From Rhodococcus jostii NBRC 16295 (lineage in GTDB: Bacteria; Actinomycetota; Actinomycetes; Mycobacteriales; Mycobacteriaceae), in the NCBI RefSeq assembly GCF_001894825.1, contig NZ_BCWY01000022.1, forward strand, positions 1 through 64,000: 64,000 nucleotides of DNA, given 5' to 3'. The notes beneath the pieces were generated by a model, which ran no database searches, was not told the DNA's origin, and saw nothing but the letters and a program-made list of their open reading frames with translations. Position numbers and translations under genes: made by a program. This document shows, piece by piece, positions 53,609-62,250 of this stretch; the stretch's first letter is position 1, and each line of letters starts with the position of its first letter.

Positions 53609-54748
53609 TCAGAAGATAGTCGAGAGAGCGCGCCTGCGTTCGTCGGTGTCGAGGTGCGTGATGATTGCAGACCCCTTCTCGGTGACCACCGCATCGATGA
53701 CGTCGCTGTTGATGCTCGGATCGCTCACGTGCTGGACCAGTCTGGACACGCCGTTCCTGTCGCTGCTCCGCAAAGCGACGATGCTCAGCCCGCCCGGGCT
53801 GCCGTGCGCGCCCCGCGCGAAGTCGACCGCACCGCCCCTTCCTGAGATAGTGGAATCGCCCGCGCGTTCGGAATTGATGTTGCCGGCACAGTCGAGGTCG
53901 ATCGCGCCGAGTACCGCGACGAAGCGGTCGTGCTGGGACAGCCACGCGGGGTTGTGGATTTTGGTGGACGGCAATAGACGTACGTCGTCGCACGACGCGG
54001 CCCATCGAAGAAGTGACGGAGATCCGATCACGGACATTGCTCGCATTGTCGCGCCGCCGATAGCACCGCTCTCGTACATCTTTCGCACTGCTTCGGTTAA
54101 TACGCCGGTGAGGATCTCGACATCCCCGCGTCCGGCAAGCTGGAGTGCTAGGGCATCGTTGACCCGGCCGATGCCCAGGGCCAGACGTGGAGCCGTCGGG
54201 ATCAGGCGCGCCACCTGTCGGGCGACCGCCTCGTCCACCGCATCGAATGCCGCCGAGAAAGGCGGTTGCTCGTCGCTGTCCGACGTCCGACTGGTCACCA
54301 CGTCGTCGACGTCGGTCACGACCGTCGCCCCGCGAATCCGGGGCAGCCAGGAGACCTCTTCCGCGAAGATGCGGGGGGCCAGTGCGACAACGGGATCCAA
54401 GTATCCGTTCACTCCGCCCAGCGAACGCTGTCCGTCGTCGTCGGGTGGGGTTACACACGTGATCAGCACATCGGGCTGAAAAGATCTGTCAGCGAGCGAC
54501 CGGCAGATCTCGCTGTACGACTGACGGTGGTAGGTGAGCGGCTGAACATGCTTCAACCCACGGCCGGGCATGTAGGAGCCTACTGTGAAGCATTCGGGCC
54601 CGACCGGATGGGGGAGGCTCGGCGCGCTGCGGCGCATTCCGAAGACCAGGTGTACCGGATCGAGCGTGGTCGGTGGGTGCAACTCGAAATAGCGCTCGAG
54701 AGCGGCCTGCGGTTCGACCGGGCCCTCGGCGCAGAGAACCGTCCTCAT
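53609..54748 (-). CDS. Acetyl-CoA hydrolase/CoA-transferase family protein
   Basis: A 379-residue protein of the acetyl-CoA hydrolase/transferase family (4-hydroxybutyrate CoA-transferase type). It has an N-terminal MRTVLCAEG start, GVNGYLDPVVALA, PRLALGIGRVNDALALQL and a C-terminal GAIDLDCAGNINSE-like piece. The catalytic Glu is expected in the latter half; the segment GSPGGLSIVALRS aligns near the usual end. The start has a weak ribosome site, 37 bases after the crotonase stop. It may move CoA between the pathway acid and acetyl- or succinyl-CoA. Confidence 0.8.
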   Translation of the reverse strand: MRTVLCAEGPVEPQAALERYFELHPPTTLDPVHLVFGMRRSAPSLPHPVGPECFTVGSYMPGRGLKHVQPLTYHRQSYSEICRSLADRSFQPDVLITCVTPPDDDGQRSLGGVNGYLDPVVALAPRIFAEEVSWLPRIRGATVVTDVDDVVTSRTSDSDEQPPFSAAFDAVDEAVARQVARLIPTAPRLALGIGRVNDALALQLAGRGDVEILTGVLTEAVRKMYESGAIGGATMRAMSVIGSPSLLRWAASCDDVRLLPSTKIHNPAWLSQHDRFVAVLGAIDLDCAGNINSERAGDSTISGRGGAVDFARGAHGSPGGLSIVALRSSDRNGVSRLVQHVSDPSINSDVIDAVVTEKGSAIITHLDTDERRRALSTIF

Positions 54749-54785
54749 TGCGGTCGCCCATCGATCAACTGCGCTGCGCTGATGA

Positions 54786-55589
54786 TCATTCGGAGATCGG
54801 ACCGATCGGCTCGGGAGCGTAGGGTCCGTCCCAATTTGCACCTGACAGAGATGCCACGGCTTCGAGTGCGAGACCGGTGGACAGGTCGGCCGCCATCGCA
54901 CGCCTCAGTTGCTCGATGAACACCAGTCGTGTGTTCCTGACGAAGACGGGGTTGCACACGGCCAGTCGGCGCGCGTGCGCGAGCGCACGGTCTGCCAGTG
55001 CGTCGGAGGGCAGAATTTCGGATACCAGTCCGAGCGTGAGAGCCTCTGCAGCGGAGATCTTCTGGCCGGTCAGCAGGAAGTACCGTGCGCGATTGAAGCC
55101 GAGCAGAAGTGGCCACAACACCTGGACGCCATCGCCCGGGACGAGCCCGAGAGGAACGTGGGCTGCGTCCTGGAAGTAGGTTTCCTCGGTGCACAGCACG
55201 ATGTCACTGAGTAGAGCGAGTTCGGCGTGCACGTCGACCGGACCGTTGATCGCCGCGATGATCGGGACTTCGATCGCCAGCAATGCAGAGATCAACCGGT
55301 TTCCTTCGAACAGTCCGTCGTCCATGACCGCGGCGGGCGCCTCGCCACGTGCGACTGCTTCCTCGAAGGATGGGATCAGGTCGATGAACCGGTCTCCGGT
55401 ACCCGTGAAAATTACGACGCGTACATCTCGGTCGGCGGCGATGGCTGCGAACAGTTCGGGTAATTCTCGGTGGGGCAACGCATTCCAGCCGAGTGACCCG
55501 CCTCGTGAATGGACTCTGACAGTCAAGACGCCGACGTCGTCGATCGACACGTCCGCCGTCTTGAACCTGGTCATGTATTCCTTGGGCAC
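54786..55589 (-). CDS. 6-Oxocamphor-hydrolase-like retro-Claisen crotonase
   Basis: A 267-residue crotonase-fold protein that lacks the glycine-rich oxyanion-hole motifs of hydratases. It closely resembles 6-oxocamphor hydrolase of Rhodococcus NCIMB 9784, which splits a cyclic beta-diketone into a keto acid. Residues reported to matter there are all present at almost the same numbers: Trp35 in GSLGWN, His121 in NGPVDVHAE, His144 and Asp153 in FQDAAHVPLGLVPGDG, and Glu243 in LALEA. The GTG start with AGAGGAG seven bases upstream is preferred; an ATG 15 bases on is possible. It lies between the CoA ligase and CoA transferase genes. Ring-opening of a diketone made by the P450 and SDR is the likely role. 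Confidence 0.88.
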   Translation of the reverse strand: MPKEYMTRFKTADVSIDDVGVLTVRVHSRGGSLGWNALPHRELPELFAAIAADRDVRVVIFTGTGDRFIDLIPSFEEAVARGEAPAAVMDDGLFEGNRLISALLAIEVPIIAAINGPVDVHAELALLSDIVLCTEETYFQDAAHVPLGLVPGDGVQVLWPLLLGFNRARYFLLTGQKISAAEALTLGLVSEILPSDALADRALAHARRLAVCNPVFVRNTRLVFIEQLRRAMAADLSTGLALEAVASLSGANWDGPYAPEPIGPISE

Positions 55590-55633
55590 AGCTACTCCTC
55601 TGAATGTGAATGATTCGAGTGGGGCGGGTCGTT

Positions 55634-57226
55634 TCAGACTGCTGGTGTCGCAGCTGCTTTCCGACCTCGGGCTCCACGGTCTACGGTCTTGTCGGTCACG
55701 CCGATGCGGCGCAGCTCCGATTTTAGGACCTTTTCGTTCTTGGTCTTCGGAAGTTCTTCTACTACGAGTAGATATCGCGGCGATGCGAAGTAGGGAAGGT
55801 GCTCGTCGCAATAGCGGCCGAGCTCGGCGAGGTCCGCAACCGAGCCCGGAACGAGCACGATCGCTGCCATGACTTCATCCTCTGACAGCTCGGAAGGTAC
55901 TGCATAGACCGCAACTTCGTGAACGCAGGGATGCGTAGCGACGACGGTTTCCACCTCGAACGACGAGATGTTCTCGCCGAATCGCCGCATGGCGTCCTTC
56001 TGTCGATCGATGAACCTGAACCACCCGTCGGGTTCCCGAACGAGTACGTCGCCGGTGTGGAACCAGAGATTCCTCCACGTCTCCATCGTGGCCTGGGCGT
56101 TGTTCCAGTAGCAACTCATGATGCTGTCGGGCTTGAGAGGTCGAACGATGAGCTCACCGGCTACGCCGTCGGGCACCGGCATGTCGTGCTCGTCCGCCAC
56201 CACGCACTCGAAGTCGGGATGTGCGACGCCGGAGTACCCGGGACGTCCGGGCTGGTCCGGTGGCGTCCCGATGACCGAGGACGTGTCTGTCATTCCGTAT
56301 TGGGACACGAGACGAAGGCCGAACCTTTTCTCGAAGGAGTCGTAGAACTCCGCGGACGGCGTGGGTACGGACAACGCGACGCGTACCGCGTTGTCGGCGT
56401 CGTCCTCTGTCGGTTGCGCTCCCCAGAGGATCGGGACCATGGCCCCCAATATGGATATGACGGTGGCCTGTTCGTCCCTGATTTCCTGCCAGAAGCCGGA
56501 GGCGGAGAACCGCCTTCCGAACACGACGGTCGCGCCTGCTCGGAGCGCGGGCAGCAGCGTCACACACAGCGCGTTCGCATGGAACAGCGGTAGGCAGTTG
56601 TGTGCGACGTCTTGTGGTGTGTAACCGAAGAGCCAGTCGGCTTTCTCCCCGAAGGCCACGATCGAATTATGCGTGTGCAATACGCCTTTGGAAGGCCCGG
56701 TCGTGCCCGACGTGTACAGGATGGCTGCGTCGTCGTACCGAGTGACGTCGGCTGGCGGGACTGCCCCTGCCGCATCGAGGGCGGTTGCGTAGTCGCGCGT
56801 GTCCATCGCGAACGACGATGGAGCGTGATCGATGACGAGGACGCGCGGTGAGATCCCGACCTTGGTCAGGGCGCGTCCGATCACCTCGGTGAACGATTCC
56901 TCGATCACCAGAACGGCTGGTGCGGAGTCTCGAAGCATGTGCTCGAGGATGGGGCCACGAAGGCTGGTGTTGAGCGGTACGGACAATGCGCCGATGTGAG
57001 CCGCTGCGAAGAACGTGTCGAGGAACTCGATGCGATTCGACATCATGATGGCGACACGGTCACCCGAGTTGACTCCCGATTCGGCGAGTACGCCAGCGAG
57101 TAATGCGGCGCGAGTGAGCAATTCGCGTGCAGTATATCCACGGTCGCCCACGAGGCGTAGACGGACCTCGCCTGGAGCCTTCGCGTCGGATGCCATGAGC
57201 GCGCCGAGGATTGTGCGTTCGTCCAC
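55634..57226 (-). CDS. Acyl-CoA ligase (AMP-forming) 1
   Basis: A 530-residue adenylate-forming ligase. The P-loop is LYTSGTTGPSKGVLH, followed by QYGMTDTSSVIG, LWFHTGDVLVREPDGWFRFIDRQKD, RRFGENISSFEVE and the C-terminal catalytic Lys in PKTKNEKVLKSEL. The GTG start has AAGGGAAG at five bases. It resembles the ligase at 60463 in FHANALC/SHANAQC and the YW/YY-ETW segments, so the two are likely paralogues. The probable role is CoA activation of the acid made by the retro-Claisen enzyme 45 bases downstream. Confidence 0.9.
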   Translation of the reverse strand: MDERTILGALMASDAKAPGEVRLRLVGDRGYTARELLTRAALLAGVLAESGVNSGDRVAIMMSNRIEFLDTFFAAAHIGALSVPLNTSLRGPILEHMLRDSAPAVLVIEESFTEVIGRALTKVGISPRVLVIDHAPSSFAMDTRDYATALDAAGAVPPADVTRYDDAAILYTSGTTGPSKGVLHTHNSIVAFGEKADWLFGYTPQDVAHNCLPLFHANALCVTLLPALRAGATVVFGRRFSASGFWQEIRDEQATVISILGAMVPILWGAQPTEDDADNAVRVALSVPTPSAEFYDSFEKRFGLRLVSQYGMTDTSSVIGTPPDQPGRPGYSGVAHPDFECVVADEHDMPVPDGVAGELIVRPLKPDSIMSCYWNNAQATMETWRNLWFHTGDVLVREPDGWFRFIDRQKDAMRRFGENISSFEVETVVATHPCVHEVAVYAVPSELSEDEVMAAIVLVPGSVADLAELGRYCDEHLPYFASPRYLLVVEELPKTKNEKVLKSELRRIGVTDKTVDRGARGRKAAATPAV

Positions 57227-57290
57227 GCGACTTCCCTTCACTAAAGCAGTGGGCCGACCTCGGAGTTGGTGCGGTGTCGGTGCTGCGCAT

Positions 57291-57306
57291 ACTGGATACA
57301 ATTTAG
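57291..57306 (+). promoter_or_regulatory. Candidate GntR operator, divergent region left
   Basis: ACTGGATACAATTTAG matches the reference motif at 12 of 16. It lies 65 bases upstream of the ligase start. Confidence 0.4.
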
Positions 57307-57398
57307 TTGCCAAACTAGCACTCGTTGGTGTGCTGTCAAACACACTCGGAGTTCGTGACGGTTCGGCCCACACCGCAGCACTCGTGCGAGTGTGCGAT

Positions 57399-57414
57399 TT
57401 TGGCTCCAATATTG
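57399..57414 (+). promoter_or_regulatory. Candidate GntR operator, divergent region right
   Basis: TTTGGCTCCAATATTG matches the reference motif at 14 of 16 and the minus strand of the large palindrome at 59108 at 15 of 16. It lies 100 bases before the aldehyde dehydrogenase start. Confidence 0.62.
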
Positions 57415-57513
57415 ACTACAGGTGTGATCGGCGTTACTTTGAGCGGGCTGGCCGACTTCGTTCACGATTGCCGAGCGGCTACTGCCAGCTACCTGCAGAA
57501 GACGGAGACGCAC

Positions 57514-59019
57514 GTGACTTTGAATCAGATTTCCGACGCCGCGCAGCGGACTCGCAATCCCGCAGTCGATGCGTTTCTTACGGATTCGAGCAAGATGCTG
57601 TTCATTGGCGGTGAATGGGTGCCTGCTGATTCCGGTGACGTACTCGATGTCGTGGATCCGGCGACCGAGGATGTCATCGCCCGAGTGGCCGCCGCGGGTG
57701 CCGTCGATGTGGATCGTGCGGTCACGGCCGCACGCGCGGCGTTCGAAACCGGACCGTGGTCGCTCCTGGGTCCCCTCGATCGAGCAAAGATTCTTCGTCG
57801 ATGGGCCGATCTGATCGACACTCATCGCGAGGAACTTGCGCATCTCGAGTCGCTGAACAACGGCATGACGCTGGCGACGGCGGTTGCGTCGATCACCGAT
57901 GCAGCCGAGACGGTCCGATTCTTCGCCGGCGGCGCAGAACACATTCACGGCGATACGCCGCAGACCGACCCGGGCTCGTTCAACTACACACTCCGCGATC
58001 CGATCGGCGTGTGTGGTGCCATCATCCCGTGGAACTCCCCGGTGACGAACTTCGTATGGAAGTCCTCGCCGATTCTGGCTGCGGGCAACGTACTCATCAT
58101 CAAGCCCGCGGAGACGACGCCTCTGACGGCGGTTCGCCTGGGGGAGTTGCTCGCGGAAGCCGGCCTCCCGGGGGGCGTTCTCAATATCATCACCGGGTTG
58201 GGGCATTCTGCCGGAAGTGCGATCTCCGAACATCCGGGAATCGACAAGATTGCATTCACCGGTTCAACGCCGACGGGCCGTCAAATTCTCGCTGCGTCGG
58301 TATCCAATCTCAAGCGCGTCTCGCTCGAACTGGGCGGCAAGTCTCCCAACATCGTGTTCGACGATGCAGACCTCGACGCCGCGGTGACTGCGTCGATTAT
58401 CGGATTCGTGTCCATCACGGGCCAGGTGTGTCTCGCCGGAACACGGTTGTTCGTGCAGCGTGGGATTCACGATCGGTTCGTGGAGGCGATGGTGAAGCAG
58501 GTTTCGGCGCTCACTGTCGGTGATCCGCTGGATCCGAACTCGTCGGTGGGACCGCTCGCGTCTCGCCAGCAGCTCGACAAGGTGTCGAGCTATCTCGCAT
58601 TGGGCAAGGACGAGGGTGCGGTGGCAGCGGTGGGCGGAAATGCCTCGGGCGGAGGCGGAAAGGGTTTCTTCGTCGAGCCAACGGTATTCATCGGTGTCAG
58701 CAACGACATGAGAATCGCACGAGAGGAAATTTTCGGACCCGTGCTGGCCGTCATTCCATTCGATGACGAGGAGGAGGCGATTCGGCTCGCAAATGACACC
58801 GAGTACGGCCTGGCAGCGGCGGTCTGGACGAGCGATCTTCGTCGAGCACACACTGTTGCGAGGCGTATCAAGGCTGGAACCGTTTGGGTCAATGATTATT
58901 TCAAGCTCGACCCCAGGATGCCGTTCGGTGGTTTCAAACAGTCCGGGATCGGACGCGATTTCGGGCTCGACTGGTACCACTCCTGCACCGAACCGAAATC
59001 GGTGTTCGTGACTCTCTGA
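57514..59019 (+). CDS. NAD(P)-dependent aldehyde dehydrogenase
   Basis: A 501-residue aldehyde dehydrogenase with Asn in IPWNSPVTNF, IKPAETTPLTA, the FTGSTPTG coenzyme loop, Glu272 in LELGGKSPN and Cys306 in GQVCLAG. The GTG start has ACGGAG at good spacing. Frame reading further upstream is unlikely because it crosses the operator. It is divergent from ligase 1 and followed by a strong terminator, so it is transcribed alone. It oxidises an aldehyde to an acid, perhaps one arising from ring or side-chain cleavage. Confidence 0.93.
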   Translation: MTLNQISDAAQRTRNPAVDAFLTDSSKMLFIGGEWVPADSGDVLDVVDPATEDVIARVAAAGAVDVDRAVTAARAAFETGPWSLLGPLDRAKILRRWADLIDTHREELAHLESLNNGMTLATAVASITDAAETVRFFAGGAEHIHGDTPQTDPGSFNYTLRDPIGVCGAIIPWNSPVTNFVWKSSPILAAGNVLIIKPAETTPLTAVRLGELLAEAGLPGGVLNIITGLGHSAGSAISEHPGIDKIAFTGSTPTGRQILAASVSNLKRVSLELGGKSPNIVFDDADLDAAVTASIIGFVSITGQVCLAGTRLFVQRGIHDRFVEAMVKQVSALTVGDPLDPNSSVGPLASRQQLDKVSSYLALGKDEGAVAAVGGNASGGGGKGFFVEPTVFIGVSNDMRIAREEIFGPVLAVIPFDDEEEAIRLANDTEYGLAAAVWTSDLRRAHTVARRIKAGTVWVNDYFKLDPRMPFGGFKQSGIGRDFGLDWYHSCTEPKSVFVTL

Positions 59020-59043
59020 CGTCGCCGATCTTTCGCAACTGCG

Positions 59044-59080
59044 CACGCGCCTCCTCCGTACATTTCGGAGGAGGCGCGTG
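59044..59080 (+). terminator. Terminator after aldehyde dehydrogenase gene
   Basis: CACGCGCCTCCTCCG and CGGAGGAGGCGCGTG form a perfect 15-bp stem around TACATTT, 24 bases after the stop codon. Confidence 0.85.
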
Positions 59081-59107
59081 TGCTTTGGCGTGGGGACTAG
59101 ATTTTCC

Positions 59108-59137
59108 TTAGGCAATATTGGAGCCAATATTGCCTAA
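59108..59137. promoter_or_regulatory. Near-perfect 30-bp palindromic operator
   Basis: TTAGGCAATATTGG and CCAATATTGCCTAA are perfect 14-bp arms separated by AG. The minus strand contains ATTGGCTCCAATATTG, 15 of 16 to the reference motif. It lies about 230 bases upstream of the transporter gene and just after the aldehyde dehydrogenase terminator. It has the best symmetry of the set and probably shows the full operator. Confidence 0.75.
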
Positions 59138-59368
59138 ATGACGTGACGCGCATTACACTTGCCTTGCATCTCCGGGTGGTCCGAGGAAGTGTCGGTCATA
59201 TCGAACGCGCAGGACGGGCATTCGTTCCGTACCCGCTGCACCGGTAATCCGGCTGTACCTCGTGCGTTCTGATCGACCCGGTCGTTATCGAGAGCATCTG
59301 TCGAAAGTATTGGTGGGCAACGGAAGTTGTCCTGGCAGTCTCCAGTCCCCCTGACTCGAAGGATCACT

Positions 59369-60370
59369 ATGCGATACTTCCATGCGGCATCCGGCGTGCT
59401 GACAAAATATCTGTCGATCTGGATCATTTGTAGCGCAGGTCTCGCCTTGCTGATTCCCGACCAACTCGCGCCGATCGCGGCCTATGCGAAGTACATCATC
59501 ATGCTCTTGATGCTGATGATGGGATTGACTCTCTCTCCGCAGGATTTTGCGACTATCGCAAAGCGTCCGGTATCGGTGGTGATCGGTACGGTCTGTCACT
59601 TCACGATCATGCCGTTGCTGGCACTGGGCATCGCCACAGCACTTCAACTAAGCTCCGATCTCACAATCGGACTCGTGCTGCTCGGTTCCATCGCAAGTGG
59701 TTCCGCCTCGACCGTGATGGTGTTCATCGCCAAAGGTGATGTAGCGCTTGCTGTTGCGTTGGGAACGCTGTCGACGTTTCTTTCCATCGGATTGACACCG
59801 CTGCTCATGAAGCTGTTGGTCGGTGAGATGATCACGATCTCGGTTGCGTCCATGGCTCGTGACATCGCCCAGATCGTATTGGTCCCGATCGTGTTGGGTC
59901 TGGTCATCCGGTATGCGTTTCCGAAACTGGTACGCGGCTTCATGCCGTTGGTCGGTCCGATATCAGGTGTCGCGATCATCGTGATCTCCGGTGGTGTCTT
60001 CGCAGCAGGAAACGCAGCGTTCCTCGCGAGTGGCCCGATCATCATCCTGGCTGTCATCCTCCACAACGTTGGCGGTTTCGCTCTCGGTTATCTGGGTAGC
60101 CGTGCGACAGGTCGATCCTTCCGGGAAACTCGCGCGATCACCCTGGAGGTCGGTATGCAGAATGCCGGGCTTGCGTCGGCTCTCGCCAACACCTATTTCA
60201 GTCCGGCTGCAGCTCTCCCGAGCGCAATCGCCGGATCATGGCACGTCATCTCCGGTGCGATCCTCGCTAGGTTCTGGGCAAGCAGAACCGAGTCGGAGGA
60301 TCGTCGTACATCGACTGGTGTAGCAGCAGATGTAAGAGAAGGGACATCGGGTGTGCTCGCCCAGGAGTGA
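59369..60370 (+). CDS. BASS family sodium-coupled transporter
   Basis: A 333-residue membrane protein of the bile acid:sodium symporter family with nine to ten spans. It has MLLMLMMGLTLSPQDF, the central LGSIASGSASTVM motif and EVGMQNAGLASALA. AAGGA lies six bases before the ATG. Members take up bile acids, pantoate, pyruvate and other organic anions. Its place before a CoA ligase and P450 suggests import of a carboxylate substrate or intermediate of the pathway. The gap before it holds the large palindrome. Confidence 0.92.
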   Translation: MRYFHAASGVLTKYLSIWIICSAGLALLIPDQLAPIAAYAKYIIMLLMLMMGLTLSPQDFATIAKRPVSVVIGTVCHFTIMPLLALGIATALQLSSDLTIGLVLLGSIASGSASTVMVFIAKGDVALAVALGTLSTFLSIGLTPLLMKLLVGEMITISVASMARDIAQIVLVPIVLGLVIRYAFPKLVRGFMPLVGPISGVAIIVISGGVFAAGNAAFLASGPIIILAVILHNVGGFALGYLGSRATGRSFRETRAITLEVGMQNAGLASALANTYFSPAAALPSAIAGSWHVISGAILARFWASRTESEDRRTSTGVAADVREGTSGVLAQE

Positions 60371-60462
60371 GCTACCCCGCAGATTCATGGACGGAAGCGG
60401 TCCAGTACTTACCGGGAAGGTCTTCACATGAACTTCCCGTCGCACTATGAGGAGCATGCCGC

Positions 60463-62139
60463 ATGACAACGGACACGATTCGTACTTCCGACGGCGCGGA
60501 TCTCGTGCAACCCGGTCTCCTTCCCGAACTGCGAGATCGTACGGTGGACAACCTGTGGCAGCGGGCGGTGCGGTCGAATCCGCAGGGGACGTTTCTACTG
60601 TGGGAGACCAGTGAGTTCACCTACGCCGAGGCGGATGTCGAGGTCGCGAAGACGACCCGAATGTTGCGTGACGCCGGCGTCACGCCTGGAACTCATGTCG
60701 CGGTTCTGCTCGACAACAGGCCGGAGTACATCTGGCTTCTCCTCGCGATCGGACGGATCGGAGCAGTGGGGGTACCCATTCACGCGGAGGCCAAAGGCCA
60801 ACTGCTGGGTCACTTTCTAAGATCCACCGACTGCAGCTACGGCGTCATTGCCTCATCCCAGACGGCGAACGTCGAATCCGTTCTGGGAGAGGACCGTCTC
60901 GGCTACGTGTGGATCCTCGATGACGTACCGGCCGGCGAGATCGGTACGGTCCCTCGGCTGGGACGCGTTCAGGAACCGTACGCGCCCAAAGATGTCGCGG
61001 ATGGCGGCAAAGATGATGAGCACCGAGTTCCGCGTTTCAGCGACAACTATCTGCTGATGTTCACCTCTGGGACGTCGGGACCGTCCAAAGCCGCCGTAGT
61101 GAGCCAGGCTCAACCGATTACCCACGCGCTGAAGATTGCGGAATCCTGCGGTTGGAACGCACAGGAGCGCTTCTACACCTGCCTGCCCCTCTCCCATGCC
61201 AATGCGCAGTGTCACACGCTCCTGCCGGCCATCGGTCTCGGTGCGACGGTAGTGTTGGGCCGCCGCTTCTCGGTGCGCAAATTTTGGTCTGATGTACAGC
61301 GTTTCGACTGCACAGCAGTCAGCTTGCTCGGGAGCATGTTGCAGCTGTTGTGGAAGAAGGCGCCGTCACCGGAAGAGTCCGACAACCGCGTGTCGACGGT
61401 GCTGGTGGTGCCGTTCCCGCGCAATGTGCAGGAATTCGACGACCGCTACCAAGCCCGGTTCGCCACTCTCTACGGCCTGACCGAATGTGCACCGGTGTCG
61501 ATTTCTCGACCTGGGGAGGGATACGACCGTCCAGCAGGAATGGCAGGTCGTATCCTGCGGGACCACAACGACGTGCGAATCGTCGATGCCGATGACATCG
61601 AAGTTCCGCTGGGAACGGTTGGCGAGATCGCGGTGCGTCGACACGACCCCTACATCACCGTGCAGCGCTACTACGGACGTGAGCGCGAGACGTGGGACGA
61701 CTTCCGCAATCTATGGTTCCACACCGGTGACTTCGGCTACGTGGACGAGGACGACTACCTGTATTTCGCGGGGCGCAAATCCGATTCACTTCGACGACGG
61801 GGTGAGAACGTGTCCATCAGAGAGCTCGAAGAGGTCCTGCAGTCGTTCACCGGGGTGTTGGAAGCGGCGGTCATCGCCGTCCCATCGGACCTGGGCGACA
61901 TGTCCGAGGACGACATCGCCGTGTACTTCACGTCCGAAGACGGTGCACAGCTCACCGCAGAGCAACTCGATCTGCTGGCGGAGGCGGAATTGTCCCGATA
62001 CATGCGTCCCCGCTACATACGCCACGTCGACGACCTACCCAAAACCCCGACCTCGAAGATCCGCAAGGACGTTCTCCGGCGTGATGCCGAGGTCAACCTG
62101 ACCCAGTTCTTCGACGCGGAGACACGCAGGCAGATCTGA
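60463..62139 (+). CDS. Acyl-CoA ligase (AMP-forming) 2
   Basis: A 558-residue ligase with the P-loop MFTSGTSGPSKAAV, LYGLTECAPVS, LWFHTGDFGYVDEDDYLYFAGRKSD, RRRGENVSIRELEEVL and a C-terminal Lys in PKTPTSKIRKD. AGGAG precedes the ATG. It is a paralogue of ligase 1. It is 92 bases after the transporter gene and 111 bases before the second P450, so the three may be one operon. It probably gives a CoA thioester to a transported or oxidised acid. Confidence 0.9.
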   Translation: MTTDTIRTSDGADLVQPGLLPELRDRTVDNLWQRAVRSNPQGTFLLWETSEFTYAEADVEVAKTTRMLRDAGVTPGTHVAVLLDNRPEYIWLLLAIGRIGAVGVPIHAEAKGQLLGHFLRSTDCSYGVIASSQTANVESVLGEDRLGYVWILDDVPAGEIGTVPRLGRVQEPYAPKDVADGGKDDEHRVPRFSDNYLLMFTSGTSGPSKAAVVSQAQPITHALKIAESCGWNAQERFYTCLPLSHANAQCHTLLPAIGLGATVVLGRRFSVRKFWSDVQRFDCTAVSLLGSMLQLLWKKAPSPEESDNRVSTVLVVPFPRNVQEFDDRYQARFATLYGLTECAPVSISRPGEGYDRPAGMAGRILRDHNDVRIVDADDIEVPLGTVGEIAVRRHDPYITVQRYYGRERETWDDFRNLWFHTGDFGYVDEDDYLYFAGRKSDSLRRRGENVSIRELEEVLQSFTGVLEAAVIAVPSDLGDMSEDDIAVYFTSEDGAQLTAEQLDLLAEAELSRYMRPRYIRHVDDLPKTPTSKIRKDVLRRDAEVNLTQFFDAETRRQI

Positions 62140-62250
62140 TCCAGCATTGTTCACGTCTTCGCCTCGACAGCGCCACGACTTCGGTCTATGTCGCGTATGC
62201 GCCCCGGTTCCACCATTCGTCCTGATTTTCCCCCTCGAGAAGGAGAAATC

